This document shows positions 32,056-42,759 of a stretch of DNA of 64,000 bases, in pieces. The translations under genes were made by a program, and so were the position numbers. The notes under the pieces are model-generated. The model searched no databases, was not told the origin of the DNA, and worked only from the letters and a program-made list of their open reading frames with translations. The DNA is from Periconia sp. R9002. Taxonomy: Eukaryota > Ascomycota > Dothideomycetes > Pleosporales > Periconiaceae. Numbering within the stretch: position 1 is the first letter of the stretch; each line of letters opens with the position of its first letter. The DNA is taken from positions 124,001-188,000 of the forward strand of contig JAMAHW010000035.1 in assembly GCA_023627715.1 (NCBI GenBank). Reading direction: 5' to 3'.

Positions 32056-33826
32056 TCAACCCAAGTTTCCGACCTTGACCTCACACCCACCACTCACAGT
32101 GCCAAAAACCAACGTACTCGACCCCTCACCCTTCTTCGCCTCGACCCTGTTGAACCCCTCAAGCTCCTCCTGCTTGGTCAACTCGAGATCCCTCCCCTGC
32201 AAATGCACGGTCCCGTTGAAACTCTGGCCCTCGAGACGGCCCTCCCACTCCTGGGGATACGTCAAATCCATGACGCCGCTAATGCTCTTATGATTCGACA
32301 CTAACTTGGTCATGGCGGGTACCGTCGAGGCCGGATCGTTCCGGTACGGGGATCGCAGTCGGATCATGGTCTGACCGGCCGTGGTGGACGTCGTCAGGGA
32401 CGAGGGCGCGTCGGCGCTTTCGGGGTGATACGGGAGCAAGTCGGCGTTGATCTGGCCTTCGATGGTGCGCAGCGAGGTGGCGGACCCGTGGATGAACGTG
32501 CCCTCGACGGAGCCAACCGTGGCGCTGACGTTGACTTGGTAGTCGCGTGCGGGGATGCGTTTGCGCATAAAGTCGGCGCGGATGGTGCCGGATAGCGAGC
32601 TGGCGGCGAAGACCGCAGAAGGCGAACTGCCCTCGACGGCTTCCTTGGGCTCGATGTTGACGTTGACAGAGCCGGATTTGGTTTCGATGTTGATGAGATC
32701 AAAGAGGGCGTATTTTCCTGAGATGGAGCCTGAGATGGTGCGGAGGTGGGTTTCGCGTGAGTTGAAGGAAACCGAGTCGAGTGTTCCCGTTGTTAGCGAG
32801 ATAGCTGTGGTGTTTGTGACGGCGAAGTTGACGCCGTTATGGACCTGCATGCCCAAATGTGTGCTTTGGATCTTCAGGTTGTCGATGGTGGCGCCGCGAG
32901 CCACATACAGTGTCACAGAAACGCCCAGACACGCTTTGCCCTTCTTATGAAGCCCGTCGAAACCATCTGGGAATGAGGGGTCGCCAATCGTCAGGCTGTT
33001 TGCGGTATACGCATACTTGACGCTGGCCACGTCGACGGTTTTGGACACGGCGTACGAGAGCTTTGCCTGGATAGTGCCAGGGGCTTGATCGGCTGGCGCG
33101 GCGGCGACGTGGATCCAACCTGAGACGCGCTTGTAGGGTCCATCGAGCTGGTGGATGGATTCGACGATGGATAGAGAGGACGAGGCACCAAAGTCGAACT
33201 CTTGCGTATTCACGTTGTAGTTGTTCTTGCCGCAGCGTGCAGGCCAGCGGATAGGGAAGTTTTGCTTGCCACCCTCGGTGGGGGGAGGACGAGAAATGGG
33301 GATGTTGGACGACGCGGGTTGAGCTGGAACAGCAATGGGAGTAGCTGGTGTCTAACAAGCAATTTCACGTTAGTCTTCTCCTCTCAGGTTGAGAACGCGG
33401 GATTGAACGTACTTGTTTCTCACGGCTGTGTATCAGGGCCGCAAGGATCCCTCCAACGAGCAGGATGGCAGCAGTCACTAGTAATCCTCTCACAACTCTC
33501 CGTCTCGTAAACCACTCGCCAATCCCCCTCTTCCTGTATTTTCCGTCCTTGTACTCTTCATCCATAGGCGAGATGGGTACTCTGCTTCCATCCTCAAGCA
33601 GCCTCGCTCCTTCATCTCCACCAGGACGGCCAGCCCAGGGTATTGGTGTTGTGGCCTCCAGGTAGCTGGGCGGAGGAGCTTCTTGACCGACGAATGTTTC
33701 CATTTCAGGTGATTCCTGGGCTGTGGAGTGGTAGCCTTCAGGCCCCGTGACCCGAAGATTCGGCCCAAGGGTCCTTTGGGCTGTTTGTGTGTCGATGAAC
33801 ATTTTCGAGGAGGATGGAGATGGCAT
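32056..33826 (-). CDS. single-pass membrane protein with beta-rich extracellular domain
   Basis: Two exons, 33826-33413 and 33351-32056, 569 residues. The first ATG in good context gives MPSPSSSKMF. The N-terminal 110 residues are hydrophilic (probably cytosolic) and end in a basic RKRGIGEWFTRRR. One transmembrane helix follows (GLLVTAAILLVGGILAALI), then a Pro-rich linker and, in exon 2, a large beta-rich region. It opens with FPIRWPARCGKNNYNV and continues with alternating strands, such as GTLDSVSFNSRETHLRTISG, SGSVNVNIEP and TVGSVEGTFIHGSATSLRTI. That repeated T(V/L)xSVxG rhythm resembles DUF4097/adhesin-like right-handed beta helices. Topology is type II with an exposed C-terminus. Similar fungal proteins are uncharacterised; a cell-surface or vacuolar role is inference. 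Confidence 0.8.
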
Positions 33827-34919
33827 TCTATTCTCCGACCGAGACAGAAATGGAAAGGACAAGACTGAGATTTAGATGCGACGGTTCAGATATCTGCTTT
33901 TACCGCAGAAACAATTAAAGAAATCGGTTCACTTCCACTGTTGGAGTTCTAAAACCGAGGTCACTAGAGTGGTAGACCCTTGAAAAGATAAAAATAAAGC
34001 TGTCTACCAGTAGCAGTGAAGCCGATAACGATATAAGAAACTTAAGAATTGATGAATCGAAACAAAAAAACGCTCAGCGTGAGGGTTGAAGAGAAGGTAA
34101 AGAAATGAGAGAAGAAACGATGGAAGGCCTTCAATGCATTTTCAAAGTGATTCCTCAGGCTTTTAATATCTAAAACAAGTTAAGGTTCTCCTGGGGGAAG
34201 GTTACCGATCTGGACGTGTCTGTCACAATTGTTTCAGGAAGTAGAAACGCGAGGTGTTTTAGGTGTTTCTTGGAGTCTTGGCCATCACTGGATCGACGTT
34301 CGATCTTGCCATCAATTGACTGGCACAACCATTAAACAATCAATTGATATCTGTTATTAGTCTTTTTGTTCGGAGACGGTTGTTGAATTGCAGACGTGAT
34401 GAAGGTGGTAGTCTGCCTTTCTTTTCAACTATTCTGCTGCGTTTGAAGATAGAAAGCGGTTTGCGTGCAGAGCGAGTAAGCTTTCGGGAAGGTCTAGGCA
34501 GGCTTAAGGGGGCTGGCACGGCTGGGCAACGTCGGACTAGGCGGTGTTGGAGGCTAATCTTGCCTGCAAACGGCGTTCGAGCATGCCAAGCGTCGAGTTC
34601 ACTCGCCTTGGCAAGCCGTTACAGTGATGTAACCCAACTCTTGTCCTGGAGGCTTGCCGCAGATAGGAGATGGCTTGTTGCTTCTTTGCAGATGTCTTGG
34701 TGGCGAAAGAAGCTTGACTTTTACTGGGGCCATCGAGTCATGGTTGAATGTCGCGAATATCTCAAGGATAAATTGAAATCAGATAATGGCCATGGGTATC
34801 ATAGAATAACATTTGAACATTCCCCCAAGGAAAGCAAGTGGCAAAGTATGCTCACGGTATCAGCGCAGGTAGCTGATCACACGTCTCTGATATTACTTCG
34901 CGACGACTTTTTCTTACGC
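33827..34919. other. intergenic between minus-strand genes
   Basis: About 1.1 kb containing the promoter of the membrane-protein gene and the 3' region of the MFS gene. A plus-strand frame (34344-34925) has no recognisable content. Confidence 0.55.
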
Positions 34920-36723
34920 TTATAGCCCGTATACAAAGGTGATCTTCTCATCACCCTCTCTCCCGCCTTCAGTAGCCTCCTTCAACTCCTGCAATACCGA
35001 AGGGAACATGCCACTTTTGCCCAGAGCAGCGATCAATGGGTGTATGACTGCATGGCGATGTTCAATAGGTCCTCGCCCATCGGCCTTCTCTCGTTCCACT
35101 TCCTCTTCATCCCATTTGCTCAACATGTCCTTTCGCCATGCGTTCTGCATTTTGAGATTCCTCCACAAAAGGACGTAGCCCACAGCAGCCGCAGCCACGC
35201 AGAACAGCGTCCACCAGAAAGGCACGATGTATCCTGACTCCGCGTATTTCGGTCTGAACAGGAGTGCTGAAAGAACGCCCGCAAGATTGCCCCAACCGTT
35301 GATTCCGAGCAGAAGTGCGCGCTTACCGGGCGAAGGCGTATTACCAGACAGCCAAGCCACGGTGAGTGGAGAAGCAATGAATGTCCCAGCAAGCAGCACG
35401 TTTAACGCGAAGTACCGTGGAATTGCCCATGCTCTGGTTGTGGGTAAGGCGACCACCAGAGTCAGACCCACCACCATAATAGCAACTCCGCCTAGGATAG
35501 GTATTATGCGAATGCGGTGTTGGTCGCTGTAGCTTGCGAACAAATAAAGTGTAATAGCGCCGCATATATAGGGCGGGGCGGTGAGCAGGTTGACTAGCGC
35601 TGGGCTTGGAGTTTCTGTGAGAGGAGCCAGAACGAGTGGTAGGAAAACTTGAAAAGCGTAAACCGGCACAGCAGAGAGAATATTACATGCCAGAATATGC
35701 CAGATCTTGGGCGACAGAAACGCGGATATAATGTCGTGTGGGCTCAAACCTCGCTCATTTGTGACTTCTCTGCCGGTAGATGTAACGGCAGACTGAGATG
35801 GGTTCAGCAAGCCACGAGACTCCTCATCGTGCTCCTGTTCTTCCCCCAGGCCCTCAGCAGAAGCCTGATCTAGCTCAGCCTGGGCCTCACGATCCAGGAT
35901 TATACGAGAAAAGGCATATTCTCTCTCCGCGGGAGAGAGAAACCATGCCGTTTCCACACTATGCGGCAGCCAGAAGTAACCCACGATCGCCGTGATGATG
36001 GTCAAGGTCCCTTCAAGCAGGAACAGAACTTGCCAATTCTGCCACTTGGAGCTTCTATGCTCCCCTTGATCGTCATGTTCATCCGGGAACATGGTAAAAA
36101 CGAGATAGCTCAGAACACCGCCAACGGCGCCGCCTACCGCCGCTTGCCCGTAGAAAAGGGATAGGCGCCTGCCAAACTCAAATCGTGTATAGAAGAGCGA
36201 TAGGTAGGAGACGGTGACGGGGTAGAAACCGGCCTCCATGCATCCTATGATGATCCGCAGCACGTAAAGCTGCCATCGCGCGGTTATCCACGTATGCATC
36301 GCTGTTGCCACGCCCCAGAGAAGCATACAGCTTGGAACCCATAACACCATTCCATATTTCCTCCCTAGAGCTGCACCCACGGGCTGTAGAGCGACGAAGA
36401 AGACGAAGAATAGTGCTACGGCGGTGTTTAAGTCAGATCTGGCGAGTCCGATGTCGGCTGTGAAGTGTGCGGATTCGGCATTTCCAATCTGGTGTCATGA
36501 TCAATACTTCGCAACTATTTATTCGGCTAGGGGATGGATGACCCACGTTGGCTTTATCCAGGGAGTTGAATAGAAAGAGTAGGGCAAGAAAGGGCAAGAG
36601 TAGAAGGTCGAGTTTCCGCAATGTCCTCCTGTGCAGCTCAGGGTCGACATGTTCGTCCCCAGGCATCCTCGACCTGGGCGCTGGTGGTGAAGAAACTCGC
36701 GCGAGCTCGAACTGCTCAGACAT
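34920..36723 (-). CDS. MFS transporter, anion:cation symporter (Dal5/Tna1-like) family
   Basis: Two exons, 36723-36547 and 36488-34920, 581 residues. Exon 1 ends in the first helix (LDLLLLPFLALLFLFNSLDKAN). Splicing joins this to IGNAESAHFTADIGL, giving the D(K/R)xNxGNA signature of this family. Exon 2 contains the remaining helices, LRIIIGCMEAGFYPVTVSYLSLFY (helix 4-5), the R-rich loop FGRRLSLFYGQ, FLLEGTLTIITAIVGYFWLP, and the second half after a long acidic loop (about residues 260-310, EGLGEEQEHDEESRG). Twelve helices are expected. Relatives import carboxylates and vitamins such as allantoate, nicotinate, pantothenate or biotin by proton symport at the plasma membrane. The precise substrate is unknown. 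The loop between the two halves is larger than usual. Confidence 0.9.
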
Positions 36724-37515
36724 GGTTCACTGTCGGCAGAGACCGGGGGTTAAGTTGGCGACGTGTCACGAGCAGCCGACGCGTGGCATGACTCAATGTA
36801 GCAGTCGGATAAATGACATTGGAACACAGAGATAGAGATGCTTCCATCGTAGTCACCTCCTTGGCCGCTATGAATTCAGTTTAGAACGAGATGTGCTTAT
36901 TCTCATTTCCAGCTCGCGGACTATAAATGATGTATGGTGATTGGATGAGCTGGAAATGGCTTAGCGCTAATCGTTGCGATTGATGCAAATACTCCGACGC
37001 ATCGTATTTGTCTTGGGTAGGTACAATACCTACACATATAAGCCCACACTACGGTTGGTCCCTAAGCGATGATTGTACTGTACTGGAAGCTGTTCTGAGA
37101 ATCTCCTAGTGAGCCCTTGCACACGAGGCAAATGTGACCTTGCGGCGTGGTCGAAAACGTGTGCATAGGTACCTAGTATGTAGACGTCTATCAAATGCTT
37201 GCAACCACAGCCAGTGATGATTATTTTTCAAGAACAGCAAAAGCTTCTTACTTATTGTATCTGATCAATTGCTCCTGCACTGGTTTCACTCTACTTCCCT
37301 CTCATATTGGGTAGAATGAGAGATGGTACAAAGGTAACTGTGAATGGATTTGGGTGGGGGCCGGGGCTATTTGTTAGGGTGCTTACTAACCACTAACACT
37401 GACGTCGAGTGGGATGCGGCGTGTCCTTACAAGCCCCCCCAAACAATCATGTTGAGAATACACCACACGGCCGTGCGCATTTCGGAATGAGACATACATT
37501 GCTCTCCTTGAAATA
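36724..37515. other. divergent promoter region, MFS and SEC39
   Basis: About 790 bases between two divergent starts, so both promoters lie here. AGGTACCTAG-type short palindromes near 37170 are common in intergenic DNA of related fungi. Nothing else is evident. Confidence 0.55.
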
Positions 37516-40338
37516 ATGAGTGAGATTCAAGACTTGGAGAGGCTATCAGCCAATCACTGCGTCCTTCTCGCTATTCATTATGCCACCGAGTCTAATACGT
37601 CCGCCCTGCGAACCCTGACCACACTACGCGGACATGACCTGCCTCTAGAGTTGACGCTGCGGATTATTCTCACCTATCTCTCTGAAACGGCAGATCCTTC
37701 GTCATATATCGAATATCTAGACGAGCTCGTAAACGATGCTTCGAATCCGATCGATGACCCCGCCGTAGCCCTTGACCTTTCTTCTGTAAAAGAGCTGTCC
37801 AATGCTAAAGCGCGAAAAAGGAGGAACAAGGTGGAGCTTTTGCCGCTCGTACATCCATTCTATAGGTCCGAGACTGATGTCGACTTGCTCACGCACTTTC
37901 TTATTCACCGCGCTCACCGAATAGACGAGGAAACAGGCCTGCTTGATCTCGTACCGCAACTCGTTGTACCGTTCCTCGGTCACTCCGAATACCTCCGTAC
38001 ATGGTTCATATCTACCGCCCTTCCTTTGCTTCGGCTCGGCTATGAATACTATCCGAATACAACAATGCCCTCACTCGAGGAATATGCCCGATTGAAGGGA
38101 ACAAGGGCGTTGAATGTACAGTTGGCTCCTCTGTTGAATTCTTCGCCCGACAACGCAGCACGAGATATGAGGGGAGTGGTTGGACCTTGGATATGTGGAG
38201 CCAACGAACGCAAGCGACGGAAGCTTTCAAATGAAGATCGGAGGTCGTCTATAACCAGCACTACTTCACAACAAGAAAACGATTGGGAAGCGCTATTTGG
38301 TTGGTTGTTGCGGACCTCGAAAGACAATCTAGCCCTTGTCACACGAGCTGTGGATGAGTGGGATGGGCCTGGAGACATAGATTTAGGTGGCTATGATGAA
38401 GGGCGTGAGTATATCGATGACGAGACCCAGAGTAAATTGGAGATAAGGTACGCACAAACGGCTTTGGCGTGTCTCTATCTGGTTGAGAACTCTGGCTTGG
38501 AAACAATACAAACAGCACATTCACTGCTGTCTCGGATAGCCTCTCTACTAAGTCTAGAGCCACCTCCCAGCCTCAACGCCGTCGTGAGTGCGCTGCCGAT
38601 ATATGACCTTCCCAGCTCTTTTTCGGAGGAAGCAGTGGCCTCCAACCTGCACGAAGAGTCGCTCTTAGACCCGCAAAACCCTTTGACTAAGCCCAGCGAA
38701 AATTCCGTTCTTCTGCTCGAGCTGCTGCTGTTTTCTTCCTGTGTCCTTTCCAGTTTGCAACAAAGTTTTTCAATACGAGAAGTGGCACGCATGTATCTAC
38801 GGAGTGACGCATCAGAGCAGGCATCTATTCTCCAGAAAGCTATTCACATCCTTGGCAGTGCTGCTAAAATAGAAGGAGAGCAATGGAAAGCGACACGGGC
38901 TAAGGTTCTCTGGCTTTGGGGTTGGGGTGTTGGCGAGGCAGCAGGGGACCGTCACGGATATGGCATATTTGGAGACCTCGACATCAAGGCTGTTGAAACG
39001 GAAATTCTCAAAGGTTTACTGGAAGGTAGCCAGTACTCACTTGCTATACAGATTTACGTTCAGGCCTCAGCTGGACAGCAGCCATTGCCCTCTTCGGACG
39101 TGGAGCGAATAATTTTGGAAACTATTATGCATTACTACGATAATGCTAGCAATGGCAACAAGACAAGAGGTGGAATGAAGCGGGCTTCGGACATGATATC
39201 GGCATTTCAAAACCACTTTAAGAAGTCAGACCGCTTCCAACGGATCCAAGCTTTGCTTTCGGCAACGCACGCAATGTCTTTCTACTCGCTAACCCTTCAG
39301 CATGGTGTTCCCTTCCAGCCAGTAAACATTAGAGTCAGTGCCGACCCACTGTCACTCATTCAGAAATTGCTATCTCAGAATAGCCGCAGCTACACTCACC
39401 TCGACGACATGATATCAATTGGGCAGAACCTCGTTACTGCCAGGCCTTCCACGCTGCTTGATGAAGAAGAATCAGAAGCACATCTTGACCCAACCGTTTT
39501 GGAGAAGAGAAAGGCGACTGCTGAGCGTCGTGTGATTGGCATGACAGTGGAAGCGGCACTTGCAGAAGACGACTTTGAAACTGCCTATTCATACGTGGTC
39601 AACAGGCTCACCCCGAGCACGCCATCACCTCCCGTCTCTCCTTCAGTCTCTTCTTCCTCGCGGCAATTCTATTTTGGCTCTTCTGACAAGGAAGATAGTG
39701 ATGATATTGCCTGGCGCGCTGCTCTACAAGCCGGTCGCCACCGCACTTCTCTATCTCCGTCATTTTCCTGGAGCCAAAATACAACCTCTCGTTCCGATCT
39801 ACGCCAACTAGAGCAGCGCATGGAGCTACTTTCACAGGCTCTGCTTCTCGCACCTCCTCGTCACCTTGAAGAAGTTCTCGCCGTGTGGCAGGAATGCGAA
39901 AAGGAAATGACTGCCTTACTCGCGGAAGAGAACGAGGCAGAAGAACGCTTCAATGATGCCGCTGATCGCAGGTTGCCAGGTGCCTTCAGCAATGACACGA
40001 TAGCTTTGCAGCCTCGTCGCGAGGTCGGGAGAGGCGCTGTCGAAGAATCGCCTATGGGACTGTTTGATGTTGCAAGGGGAGCAGCGGCCGCATTCTCCAA
40101 GAGCGCGTTTCCGCTCCGTGGTGCAGGCGATAACCGCTCTGCAGCGAGCCACCAAGGCGGTGACTTTGGCCCTGAGAGCGGCCGTGCATCTATGGATCTC
40201 AGCGATTCAGGGAGTATGAGCGCAGAGGATAGAGTTCGGAAGAGGGATCTCGTTGCCAATGCCGTGACGGGAGGTCTAGCAAGCGGCATTGGTTGGGTTC
40301 TTGGTGCCAACCCCAACACCCACCATGAGGGTAGATGA
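37516..40338 (+). CDS. SEC39: Sec39 domain protein, Dsl1 tethering complex
   Basis: A single uninterrupted exon of 940 residues, start context AAATAATG. The N-terminal 750 residues are alpha-solenoid in character (HCVLLAIHYATESNTSALRTL, LDLVPQLVVPFLGHSEYLRTW, LRLGYEYYP) and match the Sec39 family. Sec39 joins Dsl1 and Tip20 at the ER to capture Golgi-derived COPI vesicles and to hand them to ER SNAREs. The fungal-specific linker (KRRKLSNEDRRSSIT, near residue 235) is basic and may carry phosphosites. The tail, from about residue 800, includes coiled coil (AEENEAEERFNDAADRR) and ends in a glycine-rich segment. This C-terminal tail is longer than in yeast Sec39 (about 709 residues). The lack of introns contrasts with the surrounding genes. 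Confidence 0.92.
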   Translation: MSEIQDLERLSANHCVLLAIHYATESNTSALRTLTTLRGHDLPLELTLRIILTYLSETADPSSYIEYLDELVNDASNPIDDPAVALDLSSVKELSNAKARKRRNKVELLPLVHPFYRSETDVDLLTHFLIHRAHRIDEETGLLDLVPQLVVPFLGHSEYLRTWFISTALPLLRLGYEYYPNTTMPSLEEYARLKGTRALNVQLAPLLNSSPDNAARDMRGVVGPWICGANERKRRKLSNEDRRSSITSTTSQQENDWEALFGWLLRTSKDNLALVTRAVDEWDGPGDIDLGGYDEGREYIDDETQSKLEIRYAQTALACLYLVENSGLETIQTAHSLLSRIASLLSLEPPPSLNAVVSALPIYDLPSSFSEEAVASNLHEESLLDPQNPLTKPSENSVLLLELLLFSSCVLSSLQQSFSIREVARMYLRSDASEQASILQKAIHILGSAAKIEGEQWKATRAKVLWLWGWGVGEAAGDRHGYGIFGDLDIKAVETEILKGLLEGSQYSLAIQIYVQASAGQQPLPSSDVERIILETIMHYYDNASNGNKTRGGMKRASDMISAFQNHFKKSDRFQRIQALLSATHAMSFYSLTLQHGVPFQPVNIRVSADPLSLIQKLLSQNSRSYTHLDDMISIGQNLVTARPSTLLDEEESEAHLDPTVLEKRKATAERRVIGMTVEAALAEDDFETAYSYVVNRLTPSTPSPPVSPSVSSSSRQFYFGSSDKEDSDDIAWRAALQAGRHRTSLSPSFSWSQNTTSRSDLRQLEQRMELLSQALLLAPPRHLEEVLAVWQECEKEMTALLAEENEAEERFNDAADRRLPGAFSNDTIALQPRREVGRGAVEESPMGLFDVARGAAAAFSKSAFPLRGAGDNRSAASHQGGDFGPESGRASMDLSDSGSMSAEDRVRKRDLVANAVTGGLASGIGWVLGANPNTHHEGR

Positions 40339-41143
40339 TGAAAAATATATCTCGAATGCACTATCGCGCAAAAATTCCAAATGCTTGAAGACTCTTATTT
40401 CAAAGCCAAGATTGATACCAAGTCTACCTTAAACAGGCTCGCCGATCTGTTGGGAGTGTCCCCTATTTTTAACCATAGAGGGGGTCTCGACTAATAAAAG
40501 CTCCACACCACCCGAGATCGTCGTTCATATACACGCCGGATAATTAATGAAATAACCTTGACGCTTGCTACCCTTTATACCAACAGAATTAAGTGGCCCA
40601 ATAGCCCGACTAGCATTGATAGTGATTGAGGTCATACAGGAGCTCGTAGAATTAAACAGATGGGTGGCCTCAATAGCACTTCTTGAAAACAATTCGTGCG
40701 TTTTTGTGGTTTGCAACGGGTGGATATAGCAAGGCATCCACTACCGGCGTCTATATCAACGAGCAGTCGTATCGTGATGCAACGATATGTTCTTTCCTTG
40801 ATAGCGGGACACACCGTTCTCCAATGTGGGTGTGTATATTAATACAAAGTAAAAGACTTCTAGTAGACATCTGCGTTCTTTCCTTTCCCAGCTCTGCCTC
40901 GACTTGCGCCTCGTTCCTTCCTCTCGTTCTGGTCCACTAGTAAACGCAAACGCGCCTGCCTTTCTTCGCTATAATTACGTCCTCTCACCTCCGTGCGACG
41001 GCACCTCATAATCTGCTCCTCCGTGCGGCACCTCTTACCATCGACATTGCCCTCGATTCAACCTTTTAAATTCTCCCAACTTTTGAACTCCCTCTACTCC
41101 CCTACAAACCTATAACGCTTCTCCAACCACCTATCAACAAACC
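40339..41143. other. intergenic, SEC39 to secreted protein
   Basis: About 800 bases. Between 40440 and 40860 the composition shifts and a 70-residue minus-strand frame (40525-40737) is open, with no domain. A CT-rich tract at 41040-41140 precedes the next ATG and is its likely promoter leader. Confidence 0.5.
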
Positions 41144-41798
41144 ATGCGTCCCTCCACGCTCCTCTTCCCTCTATCCCTCGCCCTCGGCGCTCCGTGAGTC
41201 CCTCATGTCCCTCACTACCAAACATCCCACGTACCTAACCAAACACAAAACACCAGACTCGACCACACCGTGCTCACCTCCTCCAAGTCAACCCTCACGC
41301 CCTATATCCCGCCTTCCCCGAACTCTTTAGTCGTCCTATCCGTCTTCAATGACGCCGAGTGTCGCAATCCCGGCGCTGGAATCGACGTCAACGGTGGCCA
41401 GCTTGACATTGAGAACGAAGAGAAGTGTTTCGCGCTCGGCGGTGGTAACGGTACGATGAGCAATGGCAGCGAGGAGGAAGAGGGTAAATGGGGTGGTTTG
41501 AAGGTCATGTGGGCGCATGAGAAGTTGCGATATAACTCCCGTAAGTGTTTTTCTTCTTCTATGCTTGTGGCAGGACTGTTTTGTGGGGTTTTTTCGTCTC
41601 TTATCTGGTCGTTTTAATCTTTGAAAATACGGGATTGATGGCTGATGGTGTATTCCTGCGTATCCAGTTCGCGTCTATGAGTCCTTGGATTGCTCGGGTC
41701 CCTGGACCTTGCAGCCGATTCGCTGTGGCACCGACGACGGCACGTGTGCGTGCAGCCAGATCTCGACGTACAACAGCATCAAGCTGAAGGTGGAGTGA
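41144..41798 (+). CDS. small secreted cysteine-rich protein (candidate effector)
   Basis: Three exons: 41144-41193, 41257-41540 and 41668-41798, 154 residues. The N-terminus (MRPSTLLFPLSLALGAP) is a short signal peptide and is interrupted by the first intron. The mature part has six cysteines: two in exon 2 (DAECRN, EKCFAL) and four in exon 3 (SLDCSG, IRCGT, GTCACS). Both introns are GT-AG and keep the frame; without splicing the C-terminal cysteines would be lost. It has one N-glycosylation-like NGT and one NGS. I do not recognise the family. Fungal small secreted proteins of this kind act in cell-wall, antagonism or host-interaction roles; calling it an effector is inference from size, signal and cysteines. 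Confidence 0.75.
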
Positions 41799-42759
41799 AT
41801 GGGGGTGGGCGCACGTAATTCGATTGGTCTAGAGTTACCTGCCATGCGGAATCGCACGAGGGAAGGGACGGGGTCAACCAGACCTATAAGGTGATTTTGG
41901 GAGGAAAAGGAGAAATAAAATCCGAGAAATGCATTGATGCGTGCAGTGAAACAGTGGGAACACAGACGGAAGACGATGTTTTTTGGTTTCTTTTCTTTCC
42001 CTGCGTCTCTCTGATTCGCCTCTTTCTGGCGATCAATCATAACTAGAACAAAACCCAAACAAACACCCTTCTTCAAAGACATTGCAACAATTCCCTGCAC
42101 CACCAACTTTAAAAAGTTTATATATGTATGTCTTGCCTCACTAGTATATTACTACATACTACCATGCAGTCGACTCTCTCCAATTTTGCAATCTCAACCT
42201 AAGTAAATTTATGGACACAAACTCCATCGCTCATGCAGAAAGAGAAAAAAAACATGCAACGGGAAAAACAAAACAACGAATTGGTGGTGGGGGAATCTCT
42301 CGGTCTGTTGATGGAAGCAACTTGGGGAAAAAAAGGGAAAACAAGGAAACGAATGGTATCTTTCTCCCTCTCGCATCTGGTGTGAAATGAAGTGAAAATA
42401 GTGTGGTGTGGGGACCTGGAATGAACGAAAGCATGAGACACACACAACACGGAAGGGAAGCATTCCAGTCCAGAAAATGCCCAAGAACAACAAACAAACC
42501 GACATCGGCATCGGACATCGAAGAACAAATTCCCATATGAACATAATCCTTTCTCTCTCTCTCTCTCTCTCTCTTCTCTTATGGGCACACCCCCTCTACA
42601 CTTACACACCAACCAACCAACTAACCACATTCCTACAATCAACCTCTCCTCCTCCTCTCAACTTTCATATACGCAAAACACACAAAGCAAGCACGCCATC
42701 ACTACTCCTCTTCCTCTTATTCCACCCAACACACATCGTCAGGCACGTCCGGTGACGCG
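41799..42759. other. intergenic between convergent genes, CT microsatellite
   Basis: About 960 bases between two gene 3' ends. Contains A/T-rich tracts and the CT run at 42552-42574. Long minus-strand frames (42199-42642 and similar) translate this skewed DNA and have no domain. Confidence 0.55.
42552..42574 (+). repeat. (TC)n dinucleotide microsatellite
   Basis: About eleven to twelve uninterrupted TC units in the 3' spacer of the coiled-coil protein gene. Likely length-variable between strains. Confidence 0.95.
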
